This document shows positions 56,748 to 64,000 of a stretch of DNA of 64,000 bases, one piece after another. Source of the stretch: Kushneria phyllosphaerae (GTDB lineage Bacteria; Pseudomonadota; Gammaproteobacteria; Pseudomonadales; Halomonadaceae); NCBI RefSeq assembly GCF_900312995.1, contig NZ_ONZI01000004.1:1-64000 (forward strand). Reading direction: 5' to 3'. Made by a program: the position numbers and the translations under genes. How positions within the stretch are numbered: position 1 is the first letter of the stretch; each line of letters starts with the position of its first letter. The notes below the pieces were generated by a model that saw nothing but the letters and a program-made list of their open reading frames with translations, was not told the DNA's origin and made no database searches.

Positions 56748-57881
56748 CTACTGCCGATTGGGTAGAAACACCCACATCTGACCGGGTTGCTTCATGCGTC
56801 CTGCATTGAGGCTTGCCTCGTCGCCATGCCCCCAGAAAAAGTCAGCACGCACGGTGCCCTTGATGGCACTGCCCGTATCCTGAGCCAGCATCAGTCGCTG
56901 CATGCGCTGGTTGGACAGCGGGCGTGTGGTGGAAAGAAACACCGGTGCACCCAGCGGGATCTGTTTGGGATCGATGGCGATGCTGCGCTCCGGGGTCAGC
57001 GGCACACCCTGCGCGCCGATCGGGCCATCGCTGTCTTTGTGTGTGCTGTCGAGCTCCCTGAAAAAGACGAAGCGAGGGTTTACATTGAGCATCTCCTGAA
57101 CGCGGCCGGGGTTGGCATTGGCCCATGCCTTGATACCCGGAAGAGTGGCCTGAGCCGGCGTGATCTCGCCGTGATCCAGCAGCCAGCGGGCAAAGGACTG
57201 AAAGGGCTGGTCGGTGGCACCGGCAAACCCGACACGCATTTCTCCGCCTTCAGCCAGCTTGATGCGGCCCGACCCCTGGATCTGTAAAAAGGCAGCTTCA
57301 ACCGGATCATCCACCCAGACCAGTTCCCTGCCATGCAACACGCCGCTTTTAATCAGCTGGCTGCGGCTGGCGGCCATGAGGCTGCTGCTTCCCATGTTGC
57401 GATACAAGGGCACCTGATAAGGGCCATGACGTGTACGTGAGCCTCGAAGGACCGGCTCGTAATAACCGGTAATGGTGCCGACTGTCGACCCATCACTGTT
57501 GCTCAGGCTGAAGGGCGTAAAGTGCTGTTCGAAATAGCGTCGGATGGCGCGACTGTCCAGCGGGTCAACATGGCGGGCATCGTTACAGACCGAGGCCCAG
57601 TCAGGCTTGCGTGAAAGCTTTTCGCAGCTGGTTTGAAAGGCACTCCAGGCGCTCAGAAGATTGTCATCCTGCCAGCCGGGCAGCTGTTGCCAGCTGGTCG
57701 AATGCATTGGGGTGCTCGAGTCGGTGTATTGAGGCGTTTTGGCGGGCTGGAAGCCGGTCTGGCCGGTGGAGCAGGCGGCCAGAACCACACCTGTCAGCAT
57801 CAGGCAGGTGCCTCTGCCAACCAGACGAGTCAGCCGCAAAAGGCCCTGAGGGCGATAGGTGTTATCAGATACAAAAGACAA
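56748..57881 (-). CDS. mltA: Membrane-bound lytic murein transglycosylase A
   Basis: 377 residues. Outer-membrane lipoprotein: lipobox VLAAC with C37. The MltA domain has ITGYYEPVLRGSRTRHG and LQIQGSGRIKL, and the 3D domain has AQDTGSAIKGTVRADFFWG with the catalytic aspartates. It cuts glycan to 1,6-anhydro-muropeptides, the cargo of AmpG encoded just upstream. The start is TTG 57881 (AGAAGAGA upstream); no ATG gives a full signal peptide. Confidence 0.93.
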   Translation of the reverse strand: MSFVSDNTYRPQGLLRLTRLVGRGTCLMLTGVVLAACSTGQTGFQPAKTPQYTDSSTPMHSTSWQQLPGWQDDNLLSAWSAFQTSCEKLSRKPDWASVCNDARHVDPLDSRAIRRYFEQHFTPFSLSNSDGSTVGTITGYYEPVLRGSRTRHGPYQVPLYRNMGSSSLMAASRSQLIKSGVLHGRELVWVDDPVEAAFLQIQGSGRIKLAEGGEMRVGFAGATDQPFQSFARWLLDHGEITPAQATLPGIKAWANANPGRVQEMLNVNPRFVFFRELDSTHKDSDGPIGAQGVPLTPERSIAIDPKQIPLGAPVFLSTTRPLSNQRMQRLMLAQDTGSAIKGTVRADFFWGHGDEASLNAGRMKQPGQMWVFLPNRQ

Positions 57882-57950
57882 GATCAGGGTCTCTTCTGGG
57901 GGCGTGGCCAGGGCCTTTCGCCCGTGGAACAGTAAAGGCGTTAAAAAGCA

Positions 57951-59219
57951 TTACCGGGTGGGCGGGTCGGTAATATCTCGCCATTGGCGAAAATACCAGA
58001 GGATCATGAGCCCCGGAATAGCGGCCAGGGTGCAGATCAAAAAGAATCCATCCCAGCCGACAGCGTCTGACAGGATGCCACCGGGGGCTGAAATCACGAC
58101 TCTGGGCAGCCCCATGATCGAAGACAGCAGGGCATACTGGCCTGCAGTGAATCGCTTATCGGTGAGGGCGGCCATAAAGGCCAGAAAGGCAGCGGTGCCC
58201 ATGCCGGCCGCGGCGTTTTCAAGACTGACGACCGTTGCCAGTACCGTAATTGAGTGGCCGACATGATTGAGCCAGATGAAGCCGGCGGTGGACGCCATTT
58301 GCAATAGTCCGAACCACCACAGCGAGCGGTAGATACCGATGCGCAGAATCACCAGACCGCCCAGAAAGATACCGCCCAGCAAGGGCCAGAAACCAAAGAT
58401 TTTGACTGTGGCGCCAATTTCGGCGTTGGAGAACCCAAGCGATTTGTAAAAGGGGGTGGTCAGATTGCCGGCGACTGAATCCCCCAGCTTGTAGAGCAGG
58501 ATGAACAGCAGCAGCCAGAGTGCGCCCGGGCGCGTCAGAAAGTTGCGAATGGGATCAAGGAAGGTATCCCGCCAGTTTTGCGGGTGCATGGAACGCTGCG
58601 CGCTCGGCTCGGGCGCCATCAGGGTGACCAGCATACAAGCGCCAAGCAGCACCGCCATGGTCAGGTAGGTCGCACGAAAGCCGATGCTGTCGGCAAGCAT
58701 CAGGCCACCCCCGGAGGCAAACAGCATCCCGGTGCGATAGCCATAGGTGTAAAGGCTGGAGCCTATGCCGAGTTCCTTCTCGGGCAGGTGCTCGCGGCGA
58801 TAGGCATCGATGATGATGTCCTGCGTGGCACTGAAAAAGCTGATGCCCAGCGCCACAACACCCACGGTCAACGGTGCCAGCCCGGGGTCGGAAAGGGCCA
58901 GCGCCACGATCAAGGAGGTCAGCAGCAGCTGGGTCAGCAGCAGCCAGCCACGACGCCTGCCAAGAAAGGGCAGTTCGAAGCGGTCCAGCAGCGGCGCCCA
59001 GAGGAACTTGAGCGTGTAGGGAATGCCGATCAGCGCCAGCAGGCCGACGGCGTCCAGAGAGACGCCGGCATCCGTCATCCATGCCTGAAGCACGCTGCCT
59101 GTCAGCAACAGGGGCAGGCCTGACGCGAGCCCCATGAGGAACGTGATACCATGGCGCGCAACGGCGGCCCGGGCTGTAGCAATCGAAGTCAACGGTGTTA
59201 TCCAGAAAGTCGCGGGCAT
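57951..59219 (-). CDS. ampG: AmpG family muropeptide permease
   Basis: 422-residue major-facilitator transporter with about 12 helices. GLASGLPLLLTGSVLQAWM and GIPYTLKFLWAPLLDRF, SATQDIIIDAYRRE and LYKLGDSVAGNL are AmpG signatures. It imports anhydro-muropeptides for recycling and beta-lactamase signalling. It probably forms an operon with mltA, 69 bases downstream. Divergent from rfaH with a 63-base gap. Confidence 0.92.
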   Translation of the reverse strand: MPATFWITPLTSIATARAAVARHGITFLMGLASGLPLLLTGSVLQAWMTDAGVSLDAVGLLALIGIPYTLKFLWAPLLDRFELPFLGRRRGWLLLTQLLLTSLIVALALSDPGLAPLTVGVVALGISFFSATQDIIIDAYRREHLPEKELGIGSSLYTYGYRTGMLFASGGGLMLADSIGFRATYLTMAVLLGACMLVTLMAPEPSAQRSMHPQNWRDTFLDPIRNFLTRPGALWLLLFILLYKLGDSVAGNLTTPFYKSLGFSNAEIGATVKIFGFWPLLGGIFLGGLVILRIGIYRSLWWFGLLQMASTAGFIWLNHVGHSITVLATVVSLENAAAGMGTAAFLAFMAALTDKRFTAGQYALLSSIMGLPRVVISAPGGILSDAVGWDGFFLICTLAAIPGLMILWYFRQWRDITDPPTR

Positions 59220-59282
59220 TTAAATGGCGCGCCGATTCTCTCAGACCGGTGCGCTGACGGCTACTGACCGGGGATGGTTTTA

Positions 59283-59807
59283 ATGAAGACGACAGGACCT
59301 GAAGGGCTGCGCTGGTACGCTGTTCAATGCAAGTCAGGCGAGTCCTTTCGTGCTGCCGAACACCTGACCCATCAGGGCTACACGGTCTTTCATCCGGTCA
59401 TGCAAAGGGAGAAGCGCCAGCGCGGCAAAACCGGGCAGGTACTTGAGCCCCTGTTTCCCTGGTATCTCTTTATACGGATGAATCCGCTTCAGGATAACTG
59501 GGCGCCCGTTCGTTCCACGCGAGGGGTGATCAAGCTGTTGGCCTTTGGTCGAGAGCCGGTGCCGGTACCGGATGCGTTGATCGATACCCTGCGCCAGCAG
59601 GTCAGTGATCAGGCGATGGTTTCACAAGAGCCTCGTTTTCAGGCGGGCGAGCGGATCGAAATTACCGACGGGCCTTTCAAGGCACTGGAGGGGCTGTTTG
59701 TTCATGGCAAGGAAGATGAACGCGTCGTGGTTCTGCTCAATATCCTGCAGCAGGAACACCGCATAACCCTGCAGTCCAGTCAGATTCAGGGCTCGACAAA
59801 GCCCTGA
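59283..59807 (+). CDS. rfaH: RfaH-like transcription antitermination factor
   Basis: 174-residue NusG paralogue. The NGN domain (about 10-115: WYAVQCKSGESFRAAEHL, EPLFPWYLFIRM, VRSTRGVIKLLAFG) and a KOW-like domain (RIEITDGPFKALEGLF) match E. coli RfaH, which antiterminates LPS, capsule and pilus operons at ops sites. I see no ops sequence in this window. The ATG at 59283 is preferred over 59274. Ordinary NusG would lie next to secE-rplK, which is not the case here. Confidence 0.85.
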   Translation: MKTTGPEGLRWYAVQCKSGESFRAAEHLTHQGYTVFHPVMQREKRQRGKTGQVLEPLFPWYLFIRMNPLQDNWAPVRSTRGVIKLLAFGREPVPVPDALIDTLRQQVSDQAMVSQEPRFQAGERIEITDGPFKALEGLFVHGKEDERVVVLLNILQQEHRITLQSSQIQGSTKP

Positions 59808-59831
59808 AGCGGTTGTGTCATGAAGAAGACT

Positions 59832-60515
59832 CTAGCTGTCTATCCACCAGCGGGCATCCCAGCTTGTCATCACCTGCTCCGGATAGCGCGTCTTGCCGAG
59901 GCTGCCGTTATATCGCGCCAGAGCGCGGGTAACGTCTCCCTTTTCGACCTTGAGATACCACGCCAGAATCGTGCAGCCATAGCGCAGGTTGGTATCAGGG
60001 TCGAAGAGGTTGTCACTGTCCCTGCCGATCTCCTTTTTCCAGAAGGGCATGACCTGCATGAGCCCCTGTGCGCCGGCGCTCGAGCGTGCCCGTGGCGTAA
60101 AACGACTTTCCACATCAATCACCGACAGTACCAGCTGCAGATCCAGTGAGGCGCGCAGGGCTTCACGCTGAACGCTTTTTAGCAACTCAAGGCGTTGATG
60201 CGAGTCGGAAAGGTAGATGGCAAGGCGCCGATTCATGTCCGTCATCCAGACCTCGGCTTCAAAATGATCGTCAAAGTGCTCATCATTGGCTACGGCGCTG
60301 GAAAGCTGTCGAATCAATTGCGCTGATACATGCGCTTCTGGCACCGCGGCTGCCAGAGTCATGGGCGCAAAAAGGGCGCCTGTCACCAGACAGGCGCCCC
60401 AGAGGCATGCTCGAAAACCGGCGTTAGGCCAGCTTTTGACAAATGAACTCGACGGCCTCCTGTTGCGCCACCATTGTAATATCGTCGTCACGCCTTCCTT
60501 TGTACTCCAGTTCAC
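59832..60515 (-). CDS. SLT-type lytic transglycosylase
   Basis: About 227 residues with a C-terminal SLT domain: [25 protein letters not shown] (catalytic glutamate in DVES), [12 protein letters not shown] and RYNGS. A signal-like stretch ([22 protein letters not shown]) precedes it. ATG 60515 would overlap proS by 92 bases; a GTG at the signal start is shorter but poor. Extracellular murein cleavage, like EmtA/MltC. Probably cotranscribed with proS. Confidence 0.82.
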   Translation of the reverse strand: MNWSTKEGVTTILQWWRNRRPSSSFVKSWPNAGFRACLWGACLVTGALFAPMTLAAAVPEAHVSAQLIRQLSSAVANDEHFDDHFEAEVWMTDMNRRLAIYLSDSHQRLELLKSVQREALRASLDLQLVLSVIDVESRFTPRARSSAGAQGLMQVMPFWKKEIGRDSDNLFDPDTNLRYGCTILAWYLKVEKGDVTRALARYNGSLGKTRYPEQVMTSWDARWWIDS

Positions 60516-62130
60516 CTGTTTTCAGGCCGCGATCCCCGATCACGATACGGTGGGGAATGCCAATCAGCTCGAGATCGGCAAACTTGACGCCCGGACGCTC
60601 GTCACGATCATCCAGCAGGACTTCGATGCCCCTTTCGTTGAACGCGTTGTAGAGGCGCTCGGCCTCGTCACGAACGGCCTGTGACTTGTGCGCATTCATC
60701 GGTACCAGCGCCACCTGATAGGGGGCAAGAGTGGCAGGCAGGGCAATGCCGCGCTCATCATGGTTCTGTTCGATGGCAGCAGCGACCACACGGCTGACGC
60801 CGATGCCATAACATCCCATCTGTAGCGGTACGCTGTCTCCGTTCTCATCAAGAACGGTCGCGCCCAGTGCCTCCGAGTACTTCGTGCCAAGCTGGAAAAC
60901 ATGCCCGACTTCGATGCCACGCGCGATCGAGAGCGTGCCCTGTCCGTCCGGTGACGGGTCGCCGGCGACAACATCGCGAATGTCGGCCACTATCGGCAGG
61001 GGCAGGTCGCGCTCCCAGTTAATGCCAAAAAAGTGTTTGCCATCGATATTGGCGCCTGCACCAAAATCGCTCATGACCGCCACGCTGCGATCGATGATCA
61101 GCGGTATTTCAAGGCCGACCGGTCCAAGTGACCCGGGGCCTGCGCCGACGGCCTGGCGAATTTCTTCTTCATTGGCCATGACCAGCGGAGATGCCACCTG
61201 CTCCAGGTGCAGCGCCTTGATCTCGTTGAGCTGATGGTCACCACGAACCATCAACGCCACCAGCCCGCCTTCGGCGCCATGAACCATCAGGGTCTTGACG
61301 GTCTTCTCGATCGGCAGGCCGTGCTTTTCCACCAGCGCTGCAATGGTTTTGGCATCCGGTGTATCGACCTCATGCATGTTTTCTTGAGGCGCTGCCCGTT
61401 CCTGACGATCAGGCAGTGCTTCGGCCTTCTCGATATTGGCGGCGTAATCAGAACCCGTGGAAAAGATCACGGCATCTTCACCCGAGTCGGCCAGCACATG
61501 GAACTCATGAGAGCCGCTGCCCCCGATCTCGCCGTTGTCAGCCTGCACGGCACGAAAATCAAGGCCCAGACGAGTGAAAACGCGAACGTAGGCGTCATAC
61601 ATTTTCTGGTAGGAGGCCGCCATCGCTTCCTGACTGATATCGAATGAATAGGCATCCTTCATGATGAATTCACGTGCCCGCATGACGCCAAAGCGGGGCC
61701 TTGTCTCATCACGAAACTTGGTCTGAATCTGATAGAAATTGCAGGGCAGCTGACGGTAGGAACGCACTTCGTTGCGTACCAGATCGGTGATGACCTCCTC
61801 ATGAGTGGGGCCATAGCAGAACTCACGATCGTGGCGGTCACGAAGGCGAAGCAGCAGATTGCCATACTTGTCCCAGCGGCCTGACTCCTGCCAGAGTTCG
61901 GCGGGCTGTACCGACGGCATCAATACTTCCTGGGCACCGGCACGGTCCATTTCCTCGCGTACGATCTGCTCTACCTTGCGCAGCGTTCGCAGCCCAAGTG
62001 GCAGCCAGGTGTAAAGGCCGGAAGCCAGTTTTCGAATCATGCCGGCACGCAGCATCAGTTGATGACTGACAACCTCAGCGTTGGCGGGCGTTTCCTTGAG
62101 CGTGGATAGCAACAGTTGACTGGCGCGCAT
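60424..62130 (-). CDS. proS: Proline-tRNA ligase
   Basis: 568 residues, bacterial long form. Class II motifs: [12 protein letters not shown], the [23 protein letters not shown] region, motif 2 [19 protein letters not shown], an editing insertion domain (about 225-405), and motif 3 [20 protein letters not shown] 62130 is set by homology ([16 protein letters not shown]). Ends inside the possible start region of the transglycosylase. Confidence 0.97.
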   Translation of the reverse strand: MRASQLLLSTLKETPANAEVVSHQLMLRAGMIRKLASGLYTWLPLGLRTLRKVEQIVREEMDRAGAQEVLMPSVQPAELWQESGRWDKYGNLLLRLRDRHDREFCYGPTHEEVITDLVRNEVRSYRQLPCNFYQIQTKFRDETRPRFGVMRAREFIMKDAYSFDISQEAMAASYQKMYDAYVRVFTRLGLDFRAVQADNGEIGGSGSHEFHVLADSGEDAVIFSTGSDYAANIEKAEALPDRQERAAPQENMHEVDTPDAKTIAALVEKHGLPIEKTVKTLMVHGAEGGLVALMVRGDHQLNEIKALHLEQVASPLVMANEEEIRQAVGAGPGSLGPVGLEIPLIIDRSVAVMSDFGAGANIDGKHFFGINWERDLPLPIVADIRDVVAGDPSPDGQGTLSIARGIEVGHVFQLGTKYSEALGATVLDENGDSVPLQMGCYGIGVSRVVAAAIEQNHDERGIALPATLAPYQVALVPMNAHKSQAVRDEAERLYNAFNERGIEVLLDDRDERPGVKFADLELIGIPHRIVIGDRGLKTGELEYKGRRDDDITMVAQQEAVEFICQKLA

Positions 62131-62169
62131 GAACCGAATGTTTCCCTTGGGCCGGATGAAATGAACCGC

Positions 62170-62199
62170 ATTGTACGAGTATTCGTTGCCTGTCGGCAA
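62170..62199 (-). promoter_or_regulatory. proS promoter
   Basis: On the minus strand TTGCCG (62199-62194), 18 bases, TACAAT (62175-62170). Predicted start near 62163, about 33 bases before ATG. Confidence 0.55.
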
Positions 62200-62314
62200 A
62201 ATGCGTTTCCAGTATTGTGCAATGATGGTATGTGTTCACTCATGCTGCGCACTCAATCAGGCAGCAGAGGATGCTCATTGAGCGTGCATTGATGACAACA
62301 GACAAGGAGATACC

Positions 62315-62494
62315 ATGCAGCGTCGATGTACTGGTGTGGTCATGACTGTTTTGATGCTGATGCTGGCAGGATGTGCGGGCAGGGATGATACGGAATTTGT
62401 CTGGCAGCCCCCCAGGGTCAATGATCAGGGCACTCAGGCAGGCCAGAGGGCCTGTATGCCAGGGCCTGACGGTCCCAGCAGCTGTAACCAATAA
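62315..62494 (+). CDS. Small lipoprotein, function unknown
   Basis: 59 residues. AAGGAGA precedes ATG 62315. A short basic start (MQRR), a hydrophobic stretch and the lipobox LAGC with C20 mark a lipoprotein; residue 21 is alanine and aspartates appear at 24-25. Two further cysteines, C47 and C57, lie near the polar C-terminus. I recognise no family. It lies between proS and the beta-barrel gene. Confidence 0.72.
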   Translation: MQRRCTGVVMTVLMLMLAGCAGRDDTEFVWQPPRVNDQGTQAGQRACMPGPDGPSSCNQ

Positions 62495-62518
62495 AGCCTT
62501 TATTGACAGATCAGTGGC

Positions 62519-62549
62519 CCATAAAAAACGGCACCCGAAGGTGCCGTTT
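62519..62549. terminator. Terminator of the beta-barrel gene, usable on both strands
   Basis: A 10-bp stem (62526-62535 with 62540-62549) and CGAA loop. Read on the minus strand it ends in T6. Confidence 0.85.
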
Positions 62550-62575
62550 GTTCAGAACCTTTCGACAATCGTCGA

Positions 62576-63154
62576 TTAGAACTGTACGCCAACAGAAGCC
62601 ATGGCAGCGTCGATCTTGTAGTCGCTGTCCATGTCATAGCGCGTGTATTCAGCACGTGCAAAGACCGGTACGGTTTCAAACTGGTACTTGAGGCCCAGAC
62701 CGTAAACCGGGTCAGTGCCGTACTGGTTGCTGGCCGGACCTTCCTGAGCATTGGCTTTCCAGTAGGCAGCACCAACGCGTGCATAACCGGATACGCCGTA
62801 GAACAGGGGCAGCTCGCCGATGGCGCTCAGGCTGTAGGCCTTGGTCTGGTAATGACCGTTGCCCTGATCGGTGCCGTAATCAATGTCGCCCAGATCGGCG
62901 TAGTTGATTTCGGTAGAGAACCAGTCGTTGAACTTGTAACCAACGAAGGCACTCTGAGCAGTGTCGTTGTTGTCAGTGATGCGATCGCCTGACAGGTTGC
63001 CATTGCTGAAGCTGCTGACGTCAGCATCATGGACCTGCGCGCTACCCACGCCAACACCTGAGTAGATGCCTGAGCTGGTGTCAGCCATGGCCATCGGAGC
63101 GGCGACCAGGGAAGAGGCGAACAGCGGTGCTGCGAAAAGTGCGAATTTTTTCAT
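62576..63154 (-). CDS. Outer-membrane beta-barrel protein (OmpA/OmpW-like)
   Basis: 192 residues. Signal peptide MKKFALFAAPLFASSLVAAP to about A24. The mature part alternates polar and aromatic residues as in an eight-stranded barrel (AFVGYKFNDWFSTEINYADLG, YSLSAIGELPLF, YARVGAAYW, FARAEYTRYD) and ends in the Phe typical of BAM substrates. No OmpA periplasmic domain. It resembles the OprF/OmpA N-terminal barrel family; ligand unknown. AAGGAGAT before ATG 63154 is strong. Confidence 0.82.
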   Translation of the reverse strand: MKKFALFAAPLFASSLVAAPMAMADTSSGIYSGVGVGSAQVHDADVSSFSNGNLSGDRITDNNDTAQSAFVGYKFNDWFSTEINYADLGDIDYGTDQGNGHYQTKAYSLSAIGELPLFYGVSGYARVGAAYWKANAQEGPASNQYGTDPVYGLGLKYQFETVPVFARAEYTRYDMDSDYKIDAAMASVGVQF

Positions 63155-63525
63155 GATGATCTCCTTGCATGAAACCTTTATTGACTGGAGCGTCTTGCTC
63201 CATGACAAAATCGATTCGGTGAGCTGTTATTACTCGAACAGTGTTTTCAAAAACATTTTTAGCATGAGAATCGATTCACGTAAAGACTAGAATGCATCAG
63301 CCTGTTCGATGAAGACGTCTGCAAAAATTTCTACTCAATATGGGCTGACAGTATAGCAACAGTCTGCGTTTTCGCCCGGCGCTGGTCCGTATTGCGTTTC
63401 CAGACGTACCGACAGTGGGGAAGCTCATCCTTTCGCCGGTACAATTCATCAGTACAATGTCTTTCTTCGCGGTTCTGCCTCCACAGTATCGCCTTTATTC
63501 TCGTGTCCTCTTGCTTGGTTTTGAT
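63155..63525. other. 371-base gap: leader of the barrel gene and miaE promoter area
   Basis: Divergent gap with no gene I can support. It holds a hairpin TGGAGC-N5-GCTCCA (63186-63202) just upstream of the barrel gene's ribosome site and two AATCGATTC sites at 63209 and 63269. On the miaE side two TACAAT elements lie near 63440-63460, without a good -35. Confidence 0.5.
63209..63277. repeat. Paired AATCGATTC sites, 60 bp apart
   Basis: AATCGATTC at 63209-63217 and 63269-63277, each preceded by a CATGA-type sequence, in the leader of the barrel gene. Each contains the palindrome AATCGATT. Possible operator pair. Confidence 0.5.
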
Positions 63526-64000
63526 ATGTCTGACGACCTGATGCCTGCCGAACTGCTCGACTTTCTCCCTTGCCGAACTACCCAGCCGTGGGTGGATGCA
63601 GCGCTTGGTAATGAGCGTCTTTTAATGATCGATCACGCCCAATGTGAAAAAAAGGCAGCCTCCACGGCCATGAGCCTGATGTATCGCTATACCAGTCGTG
63701 CAGATCTTTTGACCAAGATGTCCCAGCTGGCGCGGGAAGAGCTGCTTCATTTCGAACAGGTCGTCACGCTGATGCGCGAGCGTGGCATTGCCTATGAACA
63801 TGTGTCGGCGTCACGCTACGCGCAGGGCCTGCGTGAGCATGTTCGAGAGCAGGAGCCGGGAAGGCTGATTGATGTACTGATCGTGGGCGCTTATATCGAG
63901 GCCCGCTCCTGTGAGCGCTTTGCCTGTTTGATCCCTCACCTTGATGACACGCTGGCAAAATTTTATCGCAGTCTGGTGAAATCCGAGGGTCGACATTTTG
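63526..64000 (+). CDS. miaE: tRNA-(ms2io6A)-hydroxylase MiaE, 3' end outside the window
   Basis: 158 residues visible, cut by the window end. Non-haem diiron enzyme that hydroxylates ms2i6A37 of tRNA. Diiron ligands appear as E41 (CEKKAA), E72 and H75 (EELLHF), the YIEARSCERF block and SEGRHF at the end. It resembles the shorter Pseudomonas type without the insertion of Salmonella MiaE. The start ATG 63526 has a weak ribosome site; ATG 63541 is an alternative. Confidence 0.9.
   Translation, partial: MSDDLMPAELLDFLPCRTTQPWVDAALGNERLLMIDHAQCEKKAASTAMSLMYRYTSRADLLTKMSQLAREELLHFEQVVTLMRERGIAYEHVSASRYAQGLREHVREQEPGRLIDVLIVGAYIEARSCERFACLIPHLDDTLAKFYRSLVKSEGRHF

Overview
The window is about 64 kb of chromosomal core genome from a gammaproteobacterium. 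Gene order matches Pseudomonas in three blocks: sppA-maf-yceD-rpmF-plsX-fabD-fabG-acpP-fabF-pabC-mltG-tmk-holB-pilZ-tatD; algU-mucA-mucB-mucD-lepA-lepB-rnc-era-recO-pdxJ; and cysM-rlmD-relA-mazG. The moderately high G+C and acidic proteins suggest a halophilic relative such as Halomonadaceae (Halomonas or Kushneria type). That family placement is inference. I see no integrase, transposase, prophage, CRISPR array, rRNA or tRNA.

Layout. 1-12.1 kb: membrane peptidase, nucleotide house-cleaning, ribosomal protein L32, and the phospholipid/fatty-acid cluster without fabH, followed by folate, cell-wall, dTMP, clamp-loader, pilus and TatD genes. 12.1-19.4 kb: a DUF1285 protein coupled to a UvrD-type helicase, a rhodanese, and the divergent electron-transfer flavoprotein genes (ETF-QO on one side, etfB-etfA on the other). 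19.6-24.8 kb: a six-gene, tightly overlapping TonB2-type energy-transducing operon (DUF3450, TtpC-like, ExbB, ExbD, TonB, TPR). 24.9-30.9 kb: exonuclease III with an unknown small basic protein, RhlB, DinG and DAHP synthase. 31.1-35.3 kb: the sigma-E/AlgU envelope-stress locus. It lacks mucC and has two near-identical sigma-E-like promoters, before mucA and before mucD. 35.5-41.5 kb: translation, secretion and RNA-processing genes (lepA, lepB, rnc, era, recO, pdxJ). rnc is preceded by strong hairpins that could be an RNase III autoregulatory target. 41.5-50.7 kb: cysM, rlmD, relA, mazG, ppc and a manganese-type sodA. 50.8-56.7 kb: DNA topoisomerase III coupled to an unrecognised 646-residue two-helix membrane protein, and a SEC-C/TPR protein. 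56.7-64 kb: peptidoglycan recycling and lysis (ampG-mltA, an SLT transglycosylase overlapping proS), rfaH, a 59-residue lipoprotein, an outer-membrane beta-barrel gene, and the start of miaE.

Functional themes are membrane lipid synthesis, cell-wall turnover, envelope stress, and RNA/ribosome maintenance. The least explained items are the membrane protein upstream of topB, the small basic protein upstream of xthA, the sigma-E promoter pair with the missing mucC, the near-leaderless yceD promoter, the rnc leader hairpins, and three short tandem duplications just after gene ends. Everything here comes from reading the sequence. No database search was run, and family names rest on motif and sequence recall.
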